This document shows positions 44,734 through 54,380 of a DNA stretch of 64,000 bases, one piece after another (within the stretch, counting starts at the first letter, position 1; every line of letters starts with the position of its first letter). Source of the stretch: Polycladidibacter stylochi (GTDB lineage Bacteria; Pseudomonadota; Alphaproteobacteria; Rhizobiales; Stappiaceae); assembly GCF_001562055.1 (NCBI RefSeq), contig NZ_LLWE01000025.1, positions 310,001 through 374,000 of the forward strand, written 5' to 3'. The notes under the pieces were generated by a model. That model did no database searches. It saw only the letters and a list, made by a program, of their open reading frames with translations, and was not told the DNA's origin. The translations under genes were made by a program, and so were the position numbers.

Positions 44734-45738
44734 CTAGAGTTTGACAGATTGACGAATAACAAGCTCGGGAACCAGCTTGATGATTGGAGGCATTTCTTGT
44801 TTATTATCTAGTTGATTTATCAGGGTTTGTGCAGCGCTCATGCCTAAATCAAAGCTGGGCTGGCGAATAGTCGTGAGCAGCGGGCTCATATAGCTGGCAT
44901 ATTCAATATCATCATAACCGATAACAGAAATGTCTTTGGGTATCTCGAGCCCTGCTTCGTTAATGGCACGGTATGCACCAATTGCCATAAGATCGTTAAA
45001 AGCAAAAACGGCTTGCGGATGATGTGGAGGTGCGAAGCGCAATAGTATGGCTTGCATAGCACGATAGCCACCAGCAACACTGAGTGTCTCGCTTGCGTAT
45101 AGGTTAGGATCAATTTCTTGTCCGGCCGTAGTCATGGCTTCACGGTAACCACGATATCGCTCGTTAGATCGAGGGTGCCCTTCTGGCCCTGTTAGGCAAG
45201 CAATTCTTTGTAAGTCTTGTTGAAGTAAAAAATCAACAGCGAGTTTCGCGCCAAGCTCAGAATCATCTTGCAAAGTACAAGCATTTGTTTGAGGAGCGGA
45301 ATCCAAAACCACCTTGGGCAAATTTTTTAGTTGTTGTAAGGCTTCGTTAAAACGTGGCTCACTGCGATTTGTCATCACAACCAATGCATCAATGCGCTTA
45401 CGTACCAATGTGTTGAGGTAGGAGAGTTGCCTCTCGATCTCGTTACCGGAATTACACAGGATCAAACTGTAGTTATGCTGATAACAACCTTCTTCCACAC
45501 CGCGCACGACCTCGGCAAAAAAAGGGTTGGTACTGGAAGAAACCAGCATGCCAATATTATTGCTGCGGTTCATCTTCAGAGCGCGCGCTAAAGTACTTGG
45601 CTGAAAGCCGAGGTGATCGATAGCCTCGCGTACTTTTTGCTTTGTTTCGGGACGAACATAGCGGGTTCTATTAATAACATGTGAGACTGTTGAAGGAGAA
45701 ACACCTGCACGCCTTGCCACATCTTTAATACTAACCAT
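44734..45738 (-). CDS. rbsR: LacI family ribose operon repressor
   Basis: About 334 residues from the ATG at 45738, just after gagga. The LacI helix-turn-helix and hinge are clear (VSIKDVARRAGVSPSTVSHVINRTRYVRPETKQKV, then LARALKMNRSNNIGML), with a ribose-binding-protein-like effector domain behind (FAFNDLMAIGAYRAINEAGLEIPKDISVIGYDD). RbsR releases its operator on binding ribose. It lies between rbsB and rbsK and probably controls the palindrome in front of rbsD. Confidence 0.93.
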   Translation of the reverse strand: MVSIKDVARRAGVSPSTVSHVINRTRYVRPETKQKVREAIDHLGFQPSTLARALKMNRSNNIGMLVSSSTNPFFAEVVRGVEEGCYQHNYSLILCNSGNEIERQLSYLNTLVRKRIDALVVMTNRSEPRFNEALQQLKNLPKVVLDSAPQTNACTLQDDSELGAKLAVDFLLQQDLQRIACLTGPEGHPRSNERYRGYREAMTTAGQEIDPNLYASETLSVAGGYRAMQAILLRFAPPHHPQAVFAFNDLMAIGAYRAINEAGLEIPKDISVIGYDDIEYASYMSPLLTTIRQPSFDLGMSAAQTLINQLDNKQEMPPIIKLVPELVIRQSVKL

Positions 45739-45756
45739 CAGTCCTCGTCCGTTCTT

Positions 45757-45783
45757 GAGCTCCGGCAACTGCCGCCGGAGCTC
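45757..45783 (-). terminator. Hairpin between rbsB and rbsR
   Basis: gagctccggc (45757-45766) and gccggagctc (45774-45783) form a perfect 10-bp stem with a seven-base loop, 21 bases after the rbsB stop. It likely reduces read-through into rbsR-rbsK and protects the rbsB message. Confidence 0.65.
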
Positions 45784-45804
45784 TTTGCTTTAAAACATAT
45801 GCTT

Positions 45805-46686
45805 TTATTTTACGACAAGCTTCAATGGCACAGGTGTGTAACTATCAACAGCTTCACCTTTAGCAACTTTATCGGCAATTTCTACGCCAATACTACCAAT
45901 CTTACCAGCTTGCTGGGCAACAGTTGCCAACATTGAACCGTTTTCAACTGCGACGACACCATCGTTTGTGCCGTCAAAACCAACAACCAGGATTTTACGG
46001 TTGGTCGCCTGAATAGCCTTGATAGCCCCCAAGGCCATTTCATCGTTATGCGCAAATACAGCATCAATTTCCGGCTGAGCCTGCAAGATGTTTTCCATCA
46101 CGTTCAGGCCTTTGGTGCGATCAAAGTCCGCTGGTTGGCTGGCAACCACTTCAATGCCTGCATGGCCATGTACAGCTTTACGGAAACCCTCGCCGCGGTC
46201 ACGAGCAGCAGATGTTCCAGGAACGCCTTCCAGTTCAACAATTTTACCCTTGCCACCAAGCTTCTCAATAATCAGCTTACCGGCCATTTCACCACCCAGC
46301 ACATTATCAGATGCCACGTGAGAGGCTACTTTACCGCGGCTTGCACCACGGTCCAGTGTCACAACAGGTACATTCTTGCTATTTGCTGCGCGAATAGAGC
46401 TGTAAACTGCGTCAGAATCTGTCGGGTTTATCAGTAGAACCTTGATATCCTTGTTCAGGACATCTTCCACATTTGCCAGTTCTTTTGCCGGGTCATTTTG
46501 GCTATCCAGTACCAGCAGCTCATAGCCCATTTCTTTGGCCTTAGCCTCGGCACCATCTTTCAAGCTCACGAAAAACGGGTTGTTCAGTGTCGAAACCACA
46601 AGGGCCATTGAATCAGCAGCCATTGAATGGGCCGTCGTACCCAGCAGCATTGCTGTTCCAAGTGCAAAGCCTAGAATTCTTTTCAT
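45805..46686 (-). CDS. rbsB: Ribose ABC transporter substrate-binding protein
   Basis: A 293-residue periplasmic receptor very like E. coli RbsB. A signal peptide ([24 protein letters not shown]) is followed by [50 protein letters not shown]-type sequence, [32 protein letters not shown] and [15 protein letters not shown]. Ribose specificity is well supported by the rest of the operon. Confidence 0.94.
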   Translation of the reverse strand: MKRILGFALGTAMLLGTTAHSMAADSMALVVSTLNNPFFVSLKDGAEAKAKEMGYELLVLDSQNDPAKELANVEDVLNKDIKVLLINPTDSDAVYSSIRAANSKNVPVVTLDRGASRGKVASHVASDNVLGGEMAGKLIIEKLGGKGKIVELEGVPGTSAARDRGEGFRKAVHGHAGIEVVASQPADFDRTKGLNVMENILQAQPEIDAVFAHNDEMALGAIKAIQATNRKILVVGFDGTNDGVVAVENGSMLATVAQQAGKIGSIGVEIADKVAKGEAVDSYTPVPLKLVVK

Positions 46687-46716
46687 TTTTCACTCCCATT
46701 AACTCGTCTATTGAAG

Positions 46717-47664
46717 CTATTCGTTTGACTTGCCACGACTATCGACAACCACGGCAAGCAAGATGACAGCGCCCTTGGCTATCATTTGGTAATATGAGGA
46801 AACATCCATGATATTCAGGGCATTGTTCAGCACACCGATAATCAGTGCGCCTATTATGGTGCCAAAAATCCGCCCTCGTCCGCCCATAAGGCTGGTTCCT
46901 CCAAGAACGACAGCAGCAATGGCATCCAATTCATAGCCCGTACCTGCGGTAGGCTGGGCTGATCCTAACCGGGCGGTCAGGATAATACCTGCCAAAGCGG
47001 CCAGAGTACCGCTAATGGCATAAACGGTTATTTTTACCGCGCGAACATTCACGCCGGTCAGGCGAGCAACATTTTCATTCCCGCCAATGGCATAGACATA
47101 GCGCCCCAATTTGGTGTGAGTGAGTACAAACCAGCAAATCAGCAACACCAGAATTGCAACCACAACAGGATTGGGCAGGCCCAAAGTATAGCCTGCGCCA
47201 AAATCATAAAAACGGTCTGCCACCTCGTGCATACCGGTAGAAATAGGACGGCCACCGGTATACACCAGCGTAGCACCCCTAATCATAGTCATGGCAACAA
47301 GCGTGGCGATAAATGGCTGCACACCAGCATAGGCGATAACGACACCACTTGTTGCCCCTAGAGCTGCACCCACCAGGAGCGTTGCAATAACAGCAAGGGT
47401 TAGCGGTGTATCAAGCCCGATAAGGCTTGCACAAATAGCACCGGCAAAAGCAAGGATTGAACCGACAGATAGATCGATACCTGATGTGATAATAACAAAG
47501 GTCATGCCCATGGCAATCACAGCGTTTATCGAGGTTTGCCGCAAAATATTCAGCAGGTTATCAACCCCAAGAAAATTGGCATTGATTACCGAGACAACGG
47601 CCATAAGAATAATCAATCCAATCAACGATTTGTTGTCAATTGCAGCTTGTTTGATATTCATCAT
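46717..47664 (-). CDS. rbsC: Ribose ABC transporter permease
   Basis: A 315-residue membrane protein with the RbsC signatures VIITSGIDLSVGSILAFAGAI near residue 60, AYAGVQPFIATLVAMTMIRGATLVYTGGRPI near 115, GRYVYAIGGNENVARLTGVNV near 195 and LDAIAAVVLGGTSLMGGRGRIFGTIIGALIIG near 250. The gene begins with two adjacent ATG codons. It is nine bases after rbsA and 30 before rbsB. Confidence 0.94.
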   Translation of the reverse strand: MMNIKQAAIDNKSLIGLIILMAVVSVINANFLGVDNLLNILRQTSINAVIAMGMTFVIITSGIDLSVGSILAFAGAICASLIGLDTPLTLAVIATLLVGAALGATSGVVIAYAGVQPFIATLVAMTMIRGATLVYTGGRPISTGMHEVADRFYDFGAGYTLGLPNPVVVAILVLLICWFVLTHTKLGRYVYAIGGNENVARLTGVNVRAVKITVYAISGTLAALAGIILTARLGSAQPTAGTGYELDAIAAVVLGGTSLMGGRGRIFGTIIGALIIGVLNNALNIMDVSSYYQMIAKGAVILLAVVVDSRGKSNE

Positions 47665-47672
47665 TACACCTG

Positions 47673-49157
47673 TTATTGGCCTGCCACAGCGCAGTGCATA
47701 ATCTTTTCTTGCGTTGCTTCATCGCGGGAGAACTCGCCAGTCAGTTTGCCATTGGCAAGCACCATAATCCGATCGGAAATACCCAGTAACTCTGGCATGT
47801 CCGAAGAGACTAAGAGAATGCACATCCCCTCGGCCTTCAATTTATTAATGAGTGTATAGATCTCACGCTTTGCCCCCACATCAACCCCGCGGGTTGGCTC
47901 GTCTAAAATCAAAATCCTTGGCTCAACCAGCACTGATTTAGCAATAGATACCTTTTGCTGGTTGCCGCCCGACAGGTTCTGAACCAAGCTTTCGCCGCCC
48001 TGGGTCTTAATCGAGAATGCCTTGATAAATTCATTGATCGTGACCTCCTCTGACTGACGGTTGACCATACCCAAGGCGCTCGTAAACCTAGCAAGCCCGG
48101 CAAGCGTCATATTTGTCCCAACAGAGTGAATTTGTATCAGCCCTTCGGATTTGCGATCTTCTGTCACATAGCCAATGCCATTGGCAATACCTTGGCGTGG
48201 AGAGCTGATTTGAACCGGCTTCCCGTCAATCTCAATGGAGCCGGACTGCAACGCATTCGCGCCAAAAATGGTTTTCGCAAGCTCGGTGCGGCCTGCGCCA
48301 ACCAAGCCGGAAAACCCGAGTACTTCACCTGAGTAAGCTGTAAACGATATTTCTTGGCAGCCCTTTGCGCTCAGCTCTTTCACAGCAAGGCGAACGGGTC
48401 CAGTTTGGGCAGCTGTATAGGGGTACTGGTCCGTGAGCTCACGACCAACCATATGGTGGATCAACTCGTGCTCGGTTAAGTCCTCAGTATGTCCCTGATG
48501 CACCATATGCCCATCGCGTAAAATGGCAATATCTTCGCAAGAGGTGAAGATTTCTGCTAACCGGTGGGAGATAAAAACAATGCCCTTACCCTCCGCTTTG
48601 AGATCTTTCATCACATCAAAGAGAATTTGCGCTTCTATATCAGTCAGAGCATCTGTTGGCTCATCCATGACAATAACTTGCGCATTGAGCGATAGCGCAC
48701 GGGCAATCTCTACCATTTGCTGCTGGGCGATAGAAAGCGTGCCCAAACGTGTTGTCGGGTCAATTTTCTGTTTGAGTTTGTCCAGCCAGAACTGTGTTTT
48801 ACTGTAGATTTCCTGCCATTGTATTTTACCAAGCTTTGTTGGCTCGCGGCCCAAGAACATATTCTCGGCCACGCTTAACTCGGGCAACAAGTTCAATTCT
48901 TGGTGAATGACAGCAATGCCCGCGTCAATGGCTTGGCGGGCGTTGGTAAATTTCACCGTTTCACCGTTGTAGATCATTTGGCCAGCATCACGGCTATAGA
49001 TACCGGCAAGTATTTTCATGAGGGTAGACTTGCCTGCGCCATTTTCACCGGCAAGGCCAACGGCTCGACCGCGATGGATCTCCAAATTCACCGACTTTAA
49101 AACATGAACAGTACCGAATGATTTTTCGATATTTTTAAGTTGCAGTAGAGCTGGCAC
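47673..49157 (-). CDS. rbsA: Ribose ABC transporter ATP-binding protein
   Basis: About 494 residues with two ABC domains. The start is most likely a GTG at 49157, because agaggagg lies five bases upstream; the frame also opens at 49175, but then the ribosome site would be inside the gene. Walker A GENGAGKSTLMKIL is near residue 36, LSIAQQQMVEIARAL and VIVMDEPTDAL near 140-165, and the second half has NLSGGNQQKVSIAKSVL with LILDEPTRGVDVGAK near 400. Standard RbsA layout. Confidence 0.93.
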   Translation of the reverse strand: MPALLQLKNIEKSFGTVHVLKSVNLEIHRGRAVGLAGENGAGKSTLMKILAGIYSRDAGQMIYNGETVKFTNARQAIDAGIAVIHQELNLLPELSVAENMFLGREPTKLGKIQWQEIYSKTQFWLDKLKQKIDPTTRLGTLSIAQQQMVEIARALSLNAQVIVMDEPTDALTDIEAQILFDVMKDLKAEGKGIVFISHRLAEIFTSCEDIAILRDGHMVHQGHTEDLTEHELIHHMVGRELTDQYPYTAAQTGPVRLAVKELSAKGCQEISFTAYSGEVLGFSGLVGAGRTELAKTIFGANALQSGSIEIDGKPVQISSPRQGIANGIGYVTEDRKSEGLIQIHSVGTNMTLAGLARFTSALGMVNRQSEEVTINEFIKAFSIKTQGGESLVQNLSGGNQQKVSIAKSVLVEPRILILDEPTRGVDVGAKREIYTLINKLKAEGMCILLVSSDMPELLGISDRIMVLANGKLTGEFSRDEATQEKIMHCAVAGQ

Positions 49158-49249
49158 TTGGCCTCCTCTCATCAACCATTAAGGTTCACCATTAATAATG
49201 CTAGCTTTCAGCTTGTACTAGGTAAGCTTACTTAGCGCGGTTGCGTTTG

Positions 49250-49669
49250 TTAAAAGGTTGTTCCTGCTATGAAAATAATGTTCGCATAGGGTGTAAACTC
49301 GCCAGTTCTTACCACAGCGCGGCATTCAGCACTCTTCGCTTTAAATTCCCCATGGTTTACATAGTCTATGGCGATATCACTAGACTGCGCTGCTGCTATT
49401 TCATCAATGAGAGACAAAACTTCTTGGTGGTAAACACCCTGCTGGTTTTTCAGCTCTTCGGCCAAAATCACCCGCTCGATTTGTAATTCACTGGCGACGC
49501 TCTCGGCAACATCAAGCATAGCAGGCAAACCGGCACGAACCGCAAGGTCAATTCGCTTTACATTTTGGGGAATAGGTAGACCAGCATCGCCCACGCACAA
49601 ACTATCGCCGTGGCCCATACGAGAAACCACTTCGGCAATGGCAGAATTTTGCAGCACACATTTTCTCAT
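49250..49669 (-). CDS. rbsD: D-ribose pyranase
   Basis: About 139 residues from the ATG at 49669, with ggggag six bases upstream; longer frames run into the operator. RbsD converts ribose between pyranose and furanose forms for ribokinase. Diagnostic segments are SRMGHGDSLCVGDAGLPIPQNVKRIDLAVRAGLP (residues ~17-50), RVILAEELKNQ, and RAVVRTGEFTPYANIIFIAG at the C-terminus, with the catalytic His in the GHGD motif. First gene of the rbs operon. Confidence 0.93.
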   Translation of the reverse strand: MRKCVLQNSAIAEVVSRMGHGDSLCVGDAGLPIPQNVKRIDLAVRAGLPAMLDVAESVASELQIERVILAEELKNQQGVYHQEVLSLIDEIAAAQSSDIAIDYVNHGEFKAKSAECRAVVRTGEFTPYANIIFIAGTTF

Positions 49670-49720
49670 TTGCTGCTCCCAATTAGCAAGAGAATCGTAA
49701 TTTCCTAAAAGTAAACCACC

Positions 49721-49736
49721 GCGCAAACGTTTGCGC
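49721..49736. promoter_or_regulatory. LacI-type operator in front of rbsD (RbsR site)
   Basis: gcgcaaacgtttgcgc is a perfect 16-bp palindrome with the central CG typical of LacI family operators and close in form to the E. coli RbsR site (CAGCGAAACGTTTCGCTG). It lies 52 bases upstream of the rbsD start codon. Confidence 0.85.
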
Positions 49737-49844
49737 AATCGTTTTTTTTGTAATTCCATCTAAGTAAAGAAACTTAAATCAGTTTATGAATTGCCTTCCT
49801 GAATGAGAAAGTGGTTCATTTATCGTGGTTTATACCCATTTCGG

Positions 49845-50201
49845 CTAGGTATATGAAACAAGCATCACGACCAATATAAAAAGGGAAATAACAACTAAGT
49901 AAACAAACAGTGGCATGAATAGTCTTAGGAGCGGCAATACTAGTGTCCCTAAAACAAAGCAAATTACGGTACCCTCCACAGATCTAACATGAGGGGAAAT
50001 TCCAATAAAATTGTAATATAATGCAGTAACAACTCCGCACAAAGGAAATACTATTATAGGCATGCGTGCAATAAAACTTGCCAGCCAAATTGACAGTCTA
50101 TGAAGCATATTGCGATGAGGATCGTAGTCAGCAGTTTTTCTCTTGTTTGTTAAGTGATAAAGATAAAGCCAATAATGTAGATCCCTATTCTTTTTAGACA
50201 T
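49845..50201 (-). CDS. Hypothetical small membrane protein
   Basis: A 118-residue protein of no recognised family. The N-terminal ~40 residues are basic and hydrophilic (MSKKNRDLHYWLYLYHLTNKR), followed by hydrophobic stretches at about 45-65 and 78-117 that could form two to three membrane helices. A good ribosome site (aagggt) precedes the ATG. It stands alone between the rbs operon and a nitrate/sulfonate-type ABC operon. Confidence 0.6.
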   Translation of the reverse strand: MSKKNRDLHYWLYLYHLTNKRKTADYDPHRNMLHRLSIWLASFIARMPIIVFPLCGVVTALYYNFIGISPHVRSVEGTVICFVLGTLVLPLLRLFMPLFVYLVVISLFILVVMLVSYT

Positions 50202-50409
50202 TTTCTACCCTTGGTATCACATGAATCCTACAAGTACTTCGATGAGTTGTAACTGTAAGGCAGCCTATGATTACCTATGGGATCTGCAATTACAATTCGT
50301 GCACACACGAATAGATGAAAGAAAACCACACATTGCGTATTTAATAAGCGGAGGGTGTAGTCGTATAGCTACGTTACTCGTGTTTTAATACGAACAAAAG
50401 CCCAAGATT

Positions 50410-50453
50410 CCACACATGAGTGTAGCAGAATAAAACGCTACACTCATGTGTGG
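50410..50453 (-). terminator. Very stable hairpin ending the ABC operon
   Basis: ccacacatgagtgtagc (50410-50426) and gctacactcatgtgtgg (50437-50453) form a perfect 17-bp stem with a ten-base loop, 46 bases past the stop of the last gene. No T-run follows. Confidence 0.65.
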
Positions 50454-50499
50454 TATGACTTAGACCACCAGATAATACGGCATGATTTGGAAGTTTGCC

Positions 50500-51045
50500 C
50501 TAAGAAAGTTGCTTCCAGTGGAACAGATTTTCTTCACCAGCATTCATTACTTTCGCAATGAAATCCTGCTTAAATTTCTGGAATGCTTGTTGTTCTTCCG
50601 CAGTGCCCTTACGTGGCTGGAAGGTACTAACCATGGTGCGGAATTCATCGTTAAAAATCTCATTCTGCGGCCATAGGCCAATGCGTCTACCATTATACTC
50701 AAATTCAAAGTAGAAACGCCCAACCAGCGCTAATGGCGCTTCCTCTGGTAAACCTTCAGTTTTGATGGTGACATTGTCAGCATTGCGGGTAAAGCCACGC
50801 AGCACCAGCTCAATGCAATCTTTGATGCCAGGTCCAGGGAAACCTACTTGCACCTTGATTTTATTGCGCTCAGCGAGCTCGTTGCCATCCGTAAGTTTTG
50901 ACAGGGCAAAACGAAACATATTCAGCATGAGTGCCGTAGCTATTATCTGGTCCGGCCCCGCATAAGAAATCAGATCATTGCGACTGAATGTGAGCGGTAG
51001 ATCGGCCTCACGCAACTTGATGTTTCTATCGTCGTAATATTGCAT
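50500..51045 (-). CDS. Unrecognised protein coupled to a nitrate/sulfonate-type ABC transporter
   Basis: A 181-residue soluble protein that I cannot place in a family. It has no signal peptide or membrane segment. Notable segments are YAGPDQIIATALMLNMFRFAL (helical, residues ~28-48), IKVQVGFPGPGIKDCIELVLRGFTR (~63-87, a Gly/Pro-rich loop with one Cys) and FYFEFEYNGRRIGLWPQNEIF. It is only 11 bases after the binding-protein gene and is the last gene of the operon, so it probably acts on or senses the imported compound. Enzyme, chaperone or regulator are all open. Confidence 0.7.
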   Translation of the reverse strand: MQYYDDRNIKLREADLPLTFSRNDLISYAGPDQIIATALMLNMFRFALSKLTDGNELAERNKIKVQVGFPGPGIKDCIELVLRGFTRNADNVTIKTEGLPEEAPLALVGRFYFEFEYNGRRIGLWPQNEIFNDEFRTMVSTFQPRKGTAEEQQAFQKFKQDFIAKVMNAGEENLFHWKQLS

Positions 51046-51056
51046 GGTTTGGCCTA

Positions 51057-52013
51057 TTACTTGGTTTCTTCTAGAACAGTTGACGCAAAGAGCGGAGCAA
51101 CATCAATATCTTGCTTAATCAAGTCGTTACGCAGTAAAAACGCTTTATCATCGTTCATACTCGCAATATCATCGGCATTCAGTTTGGTTGTGAAACCTGC
51201 CCAAGCAGCCAGTTTTTTGGCATCGGCAACAGAAATGTTTTTCTCTTTTGCGCCAAGTTCAATGGCAGCCTCATAGTTTTCATCAATCCATTTTTGCGCT
51301 TGCTGATGTACCTTCACCACACGGGCAACAACCTGCGGGTTTGCTTCCACAAATGGTGCAGCAGCTGCGACAACAAGTTTCGGTGTAACCAAACCAGTTG
51401 CAGTAGAAACCACATGGGCACCTTGTTCTTGCGATTTAATCACCAAACTTGCCGCCAACAGAGCACCATCTACATTACCCGACAACATGGCGGATCTCGC
51501 TTTTGGTAACCCCATGGAGATAAAGTCAACATCATTGAAACTCAGGCCAGCTTTTTCAAGACCTGCACCAAGGAATTGATGCAGCACAGTACCTTTGGGG
51601 CCTGCTACTTTTTTCCCCTTGAGATCGGCAAAACTCGTAACCGCAGGGTTATTGGAAACAAGGGCAAATGTCTCGGATGGACGTGAAACACCAGCAATAA
51701 TTTTAATCGGATTACCAGCAGCATTGGCCATTAAAACAGATGTGGAATTCATGACCATGCCAACATCTAGCGAGCCGGCCGCCATGGCTTGTGCCTGTTT
51801 TGCACCAGAAGTGATCCCATGCCATTTGACGGTAATACCATCTTTTTCGAATTCTTTTTCAAGTAAATTATGCTTTTTTGTGACAATAACCTGTAGGTTA
51901 AAAGGTGATGTCACATAGGAGACATTAATTTGTTTGAGTGGCTGAGAAGTAGCTGGTGTTGCTATTGTGGCTACAACTAGTGCAGCTCCGATTGCTTTAA
52001 ATAGTTTTTTCAT
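51057..52013 (-). CDS. Nitrate/sulfonate/taurine-type ABC transporter substrate-binding protein
   Basis: A 318-residue receptor of the SsuA/TauA/NMT1 superfamily. A signal peptide (MKKLFKAIGAALVVATIATPATSQP) precedes LKQINVSYVTSPFNLQVIVTKKHNLLEKEF, WHGITSGAKQAQAMAAGSLDVGMVMNS, ADLKGKKVAGPKGTVLHQFL and GLPKARSAMLSGNVDGALLAAS. Members bind sulfonates, nitrate, thiamine precursors or aromatic acids; the ligand is not evident. It follows the ATPase gene by 20 bases. Confidence 0.88.
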   Translation of the reverse strand: MKKLFKAIGAALVVATIATPATSQPLKQINVSYVTSPFNLQVIVTKKHNLLEKEFEKDGITVKWHGITSGAKQAQAMAAGSLDVGMVMNSTSVLMANAAGNPIKIIAGVSRPSETFALVSNNPAVTSFADLKGKKVAGPKGTVLHQFLGAGLEKAGLSFNDVDFISMGLPKARSAMLSGNVDGALLAASLVIKSQEQGAHVVSTATGLVTPKLVVAAAAPFVEANPQVVARVVKVHQQAQKWIDENYEAAIELGAKEKNISVADAKKLAAWAGFTTKLNADDIASMNDDKAFLLRNDLIKQDIDVAPLFASTVLEETK

Positions 52014-52033
52014 TTCATGTCCTTTTGTTGGTA

Positions 52034-52846
52034 TTACTGCAACCCGAGTGCACTTGAAATAGTTTGACGGACTGCTTTGAGGTCTTTTGCGTCTTCTTCG
52101 CGCGGCCTCGTTTGAGGAAGCGAGATTTGATGGAGTATTTTTCCTTGGTCCATAACAACGATTTGGTCCGCGATTTGTGTGGCTTCACGTAAGTCATGGG
52201 TAACAAATACAGTAGTGAAACGATGTTTTTGCTGTAACTTGGCCAGCAACTGATGCATTTCAAAACGTGTCATTGCGTCTAGAGCTGCAAAAGGTTCATC
52301 CATGAGCAAAACGCGCGGCTGCAATAACAGGGCGCGGCCCAGGGCAACCCTTTGCGCCATCCCCCCGGATAGTTGAGCACTCAACTTATGGCGGGCATCT
52401 TCTAAGCCAAGATTCACGAGCATCTCATTAAGGCGAACACGCTTTTGTGCCCTATCAAGATTACGCTTGCTCCGTAGTGCCAACAGCAGGTTATCCTCTA
52501 GGCTGAGCCAAGGCAGCAATCGATGGTCTTGAAAAACAACGCCAGTTTGCTCACTGAGTGAAGCAGGGTTAATAAACCCGGAATCCGGGGCTATTAGGCC
52601 AGCCATACAATGTAGGAGTGTGGTTTTTCCGCAGCCGGAACGGCCGAGTATAACGGTAGTTTTGCCCTGTTCGATATCGAGATTGATATGATCCAGTACA
52701 CACTGCGAACTAGAGCCTTGTTGCCCAGTTGTGTGATAGCATTTAACTAAGCCCTGCAGCTTGATAGAGCCATTTGCATGGTTTGCCGCCCTCTTGCCTT
52801 GCATGAAAGGTTGACTATACGAATTGGCTGGTGGTTTTATATGCAT
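52034..52846 (-). CDS. Nitrate/sulfonate-type ABC transporter ATP-binding protein
   Basis: A 270-residue ATPase of the SsuB/TauB type: Walker A LGRSGCGKTTLLHCMAG near residue 75, Q-loop GVVFQDHRLLPWLSLEDNLLLAL, signature QLSGGMAQRVALGRALLLQP, Walker B VLLMDEPFAALDAMTR and FVTHDLREATQIADQIVVM. Its start codon shares a base with the stop of the permease gene (TAATG). A ~25-residue polar N-terminal extension is present. Confidence 0.92.
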   Translation of the reverse strand: MHIKPPANSYSQPFMQGKRAANHANGSIKLQGLVKCYHTTGQQGSSSQCVLDHINLDIEQGKTTVILGRSGCGKTTLLHCMAGLIAPDSGFINPASLSEQTGVVFQDHRLLPWLSLEDNLLLALRSKRNLDRAQKRVRLNEMLVNLGLEDARHKLSAQLSGGMAQRVALGRALLLQPRVLLMDEPFAALDAMTRFEMHQLLAKLQQKHRFTTVFVTHDLREATQIADQIVVMDQGKILHQISLPQTRPREEDAKDLKAVRQTISSALGLQ

Positions 52847-53613
52847 TATACGCTGCCAGAGGATTTAGGTTGCGTGCGATATGAAAGAAGCCGTTTTAAC
52901 AGCATATCCAGCAGCACACCTGTAATGGCTATGGTAGCGATACCGACAAAAACCCGGTCTGTTCGGGCAAGCTCCTCGCTATCTATTATTAGATAACCTA
53001 GCCCTGCAGATGCTGCAATTAACTCAGCCCCGACCAATGCACGCCAAGAGTAACCAAAACCAAGGCGAAGACCTGTTAAAATGCCCGGCGTTGCTGCGGG
53101 TATGATTATAAAACGCGTGCGCTCAAAGGCTGTAAGGCGAATGGTAACGCCCATTTCAATCAGCCTTGGTTCGACAGAACGTAATGCGGTTAAACAGTTT
53201 AAGTAAATTGGAAAGAAACTGGCCAAGACAATAACGGCAAGCTTGGCTGTTTCACCAATACCAAACCAGAGGATCAGAGCAGGCACCAGTGCCAACGGTG
53301 GAATAACGCGAACTGTCTCAGTAATCAGCGCCATAAACTGTTGAAGGCCAGGAAACTTATAGTGAAGAGCGGACAGTAAGAAAGCAGAGATGGTCGAGAT
53401 ACAAAAGCCAAGAAGCACCCGCTTCAATGAAACCAATAGGTGGTGAGATAAAACACCATCTGCAATCAATTCTTGAGCACTTGCAATAATTGTCGAGGGT
53501 GCTGGCAGCAAATAAGTATTAACCAGATTATTTTGTGCAAGAAACTCCCACAAGGCAATAAGCAGAAAAGGCAAGACCAATGCTTGTAAGCTTTTGTTTT
53601 TTATTATTTTCAT
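52846..53613 (-). CDS. Nitrate/sulfonate-type ABC transporter permease
   Basis: A 255-residue SsuC/TauC family permease: ALWEFLAQNNLVNTYLLPAPSTI near residue 20, a VIPPLALVPALILWFGIGETAKLAVIVLASFFPIYLN block near 105-145, and GILTGLRLGFGYSWRALVGAELIAASAGLGYLI near 175-210. First gene of the operon permease, ATPase, receptor, unknown protein. Confidence 0.92.
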   Translation of the reverse strand: MKIIKNKSLQALVLPFLLIALWEFLAQNNLVNTYLLPAPSTIIASAQELIADGVLSHHLLVSLKRVLLGFCISTISAFLLSALHYKFPGLQQFMALITETVRVIPPLALVPALILWFGIGETAKLAVIVLASFFPIYLNCLTALRSVEPRLIEMGVTIRLTAFERTRFIIIPAATPGILTGLRLGFGYSWRALVGAELIAASAGLGYLIIDSEELARTDRVFVGIATIAITGVLLDMLLKRLLSYRTQPKSSGSV

Positions 53614-53867
53614 AGGCCTATAAATTCAACCATTGCGTGATATTTATTTTCATTAATACCTGAGTTATTTCTGAAGGTATTAATGCATGCAAATGCACAT
53701 GAGAACCATTCGCATTAATACGAATGTTAAATATTGCAACACTGGAAACGCCCTATTCCTTTGCCATGGTGAAGATTAGTAGATGTCACCTCAGTTGGCA
53801 TTGAAGGCTGATTGTGAGACTCCTAAGCTGAGTTCCTCAAGTAACTCGTTCTTCGGGGCCGTTATAA

Positions 53868-54059
53868 GCTATTACACCGTATACTTCGAAAGGTAGGGTC
53901 GTTCTGGGATGGCTCAATGCTAATCGACGCCTATTAAAAGCAGGCTATCCCCAATCAATAAAAATAGAAAACTACTTTGATAATGCCATGATAAAAGGGC
54001 AATTAACCATCAAGACTAAGATTTTTGACGCACTTTCTATTGATTTATTAGGGAAGTAG
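53868..54059 (+). pseudogene. Possible gene remnant (63 codons, no start codon)
   Basis: Between an in-frame TAA and a TAG the plus strand reads a protein-like segment, YTSKGRVVLGWLNANRRLLK followed by AGYPQSIKIENYFDNAM. The RLLKAGYP-S/I pattern is faintly like the C-terminal half of Fic proteins, but the Fic HPFxxGNGR motif is missing and the assignment is weak. It may be the tail of a lost gene. Confidence 0.25.
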
Positions 54060-54342
54060 AAAGGCTCTTCGCCTTTACATCGAAGGCTATTAAGCGTCCA
54101 TTCGTAGGTACTTGTCACTAAATTATCATTTATCAAAATTGCACCACAAACATATTTGAAGTTTGGACAAAAATCTCAGAATTTTTCTAAGTCCTTTAAA
54201 AACACCATGAAAAATGGAGAGCATTTAGAAGCAGCTTACTAAGCAATGCGGCGGGTGATTAAACTTTACAGGAGGAAGTAATGTCACAAAGTCATTTCAT
54301 GTAAGGTTTTCAATGGTAACCCGCCACAGATATCTGGCTTCA

Positions 54343-54380
54343 ACCCACATTCTAGGGAGTGAATATACTAGGATGTGGGT
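54343..54380 (-). terminator. Terminator after kduI
   Basis: acccacattctag (54343-54355) and ctaggatgtgggt (54368-54380) form a 13-bp stem with a single wobble and a 12-base loop, 31 bases after the kduI stop on the minus strand. Confidence 0.6.
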
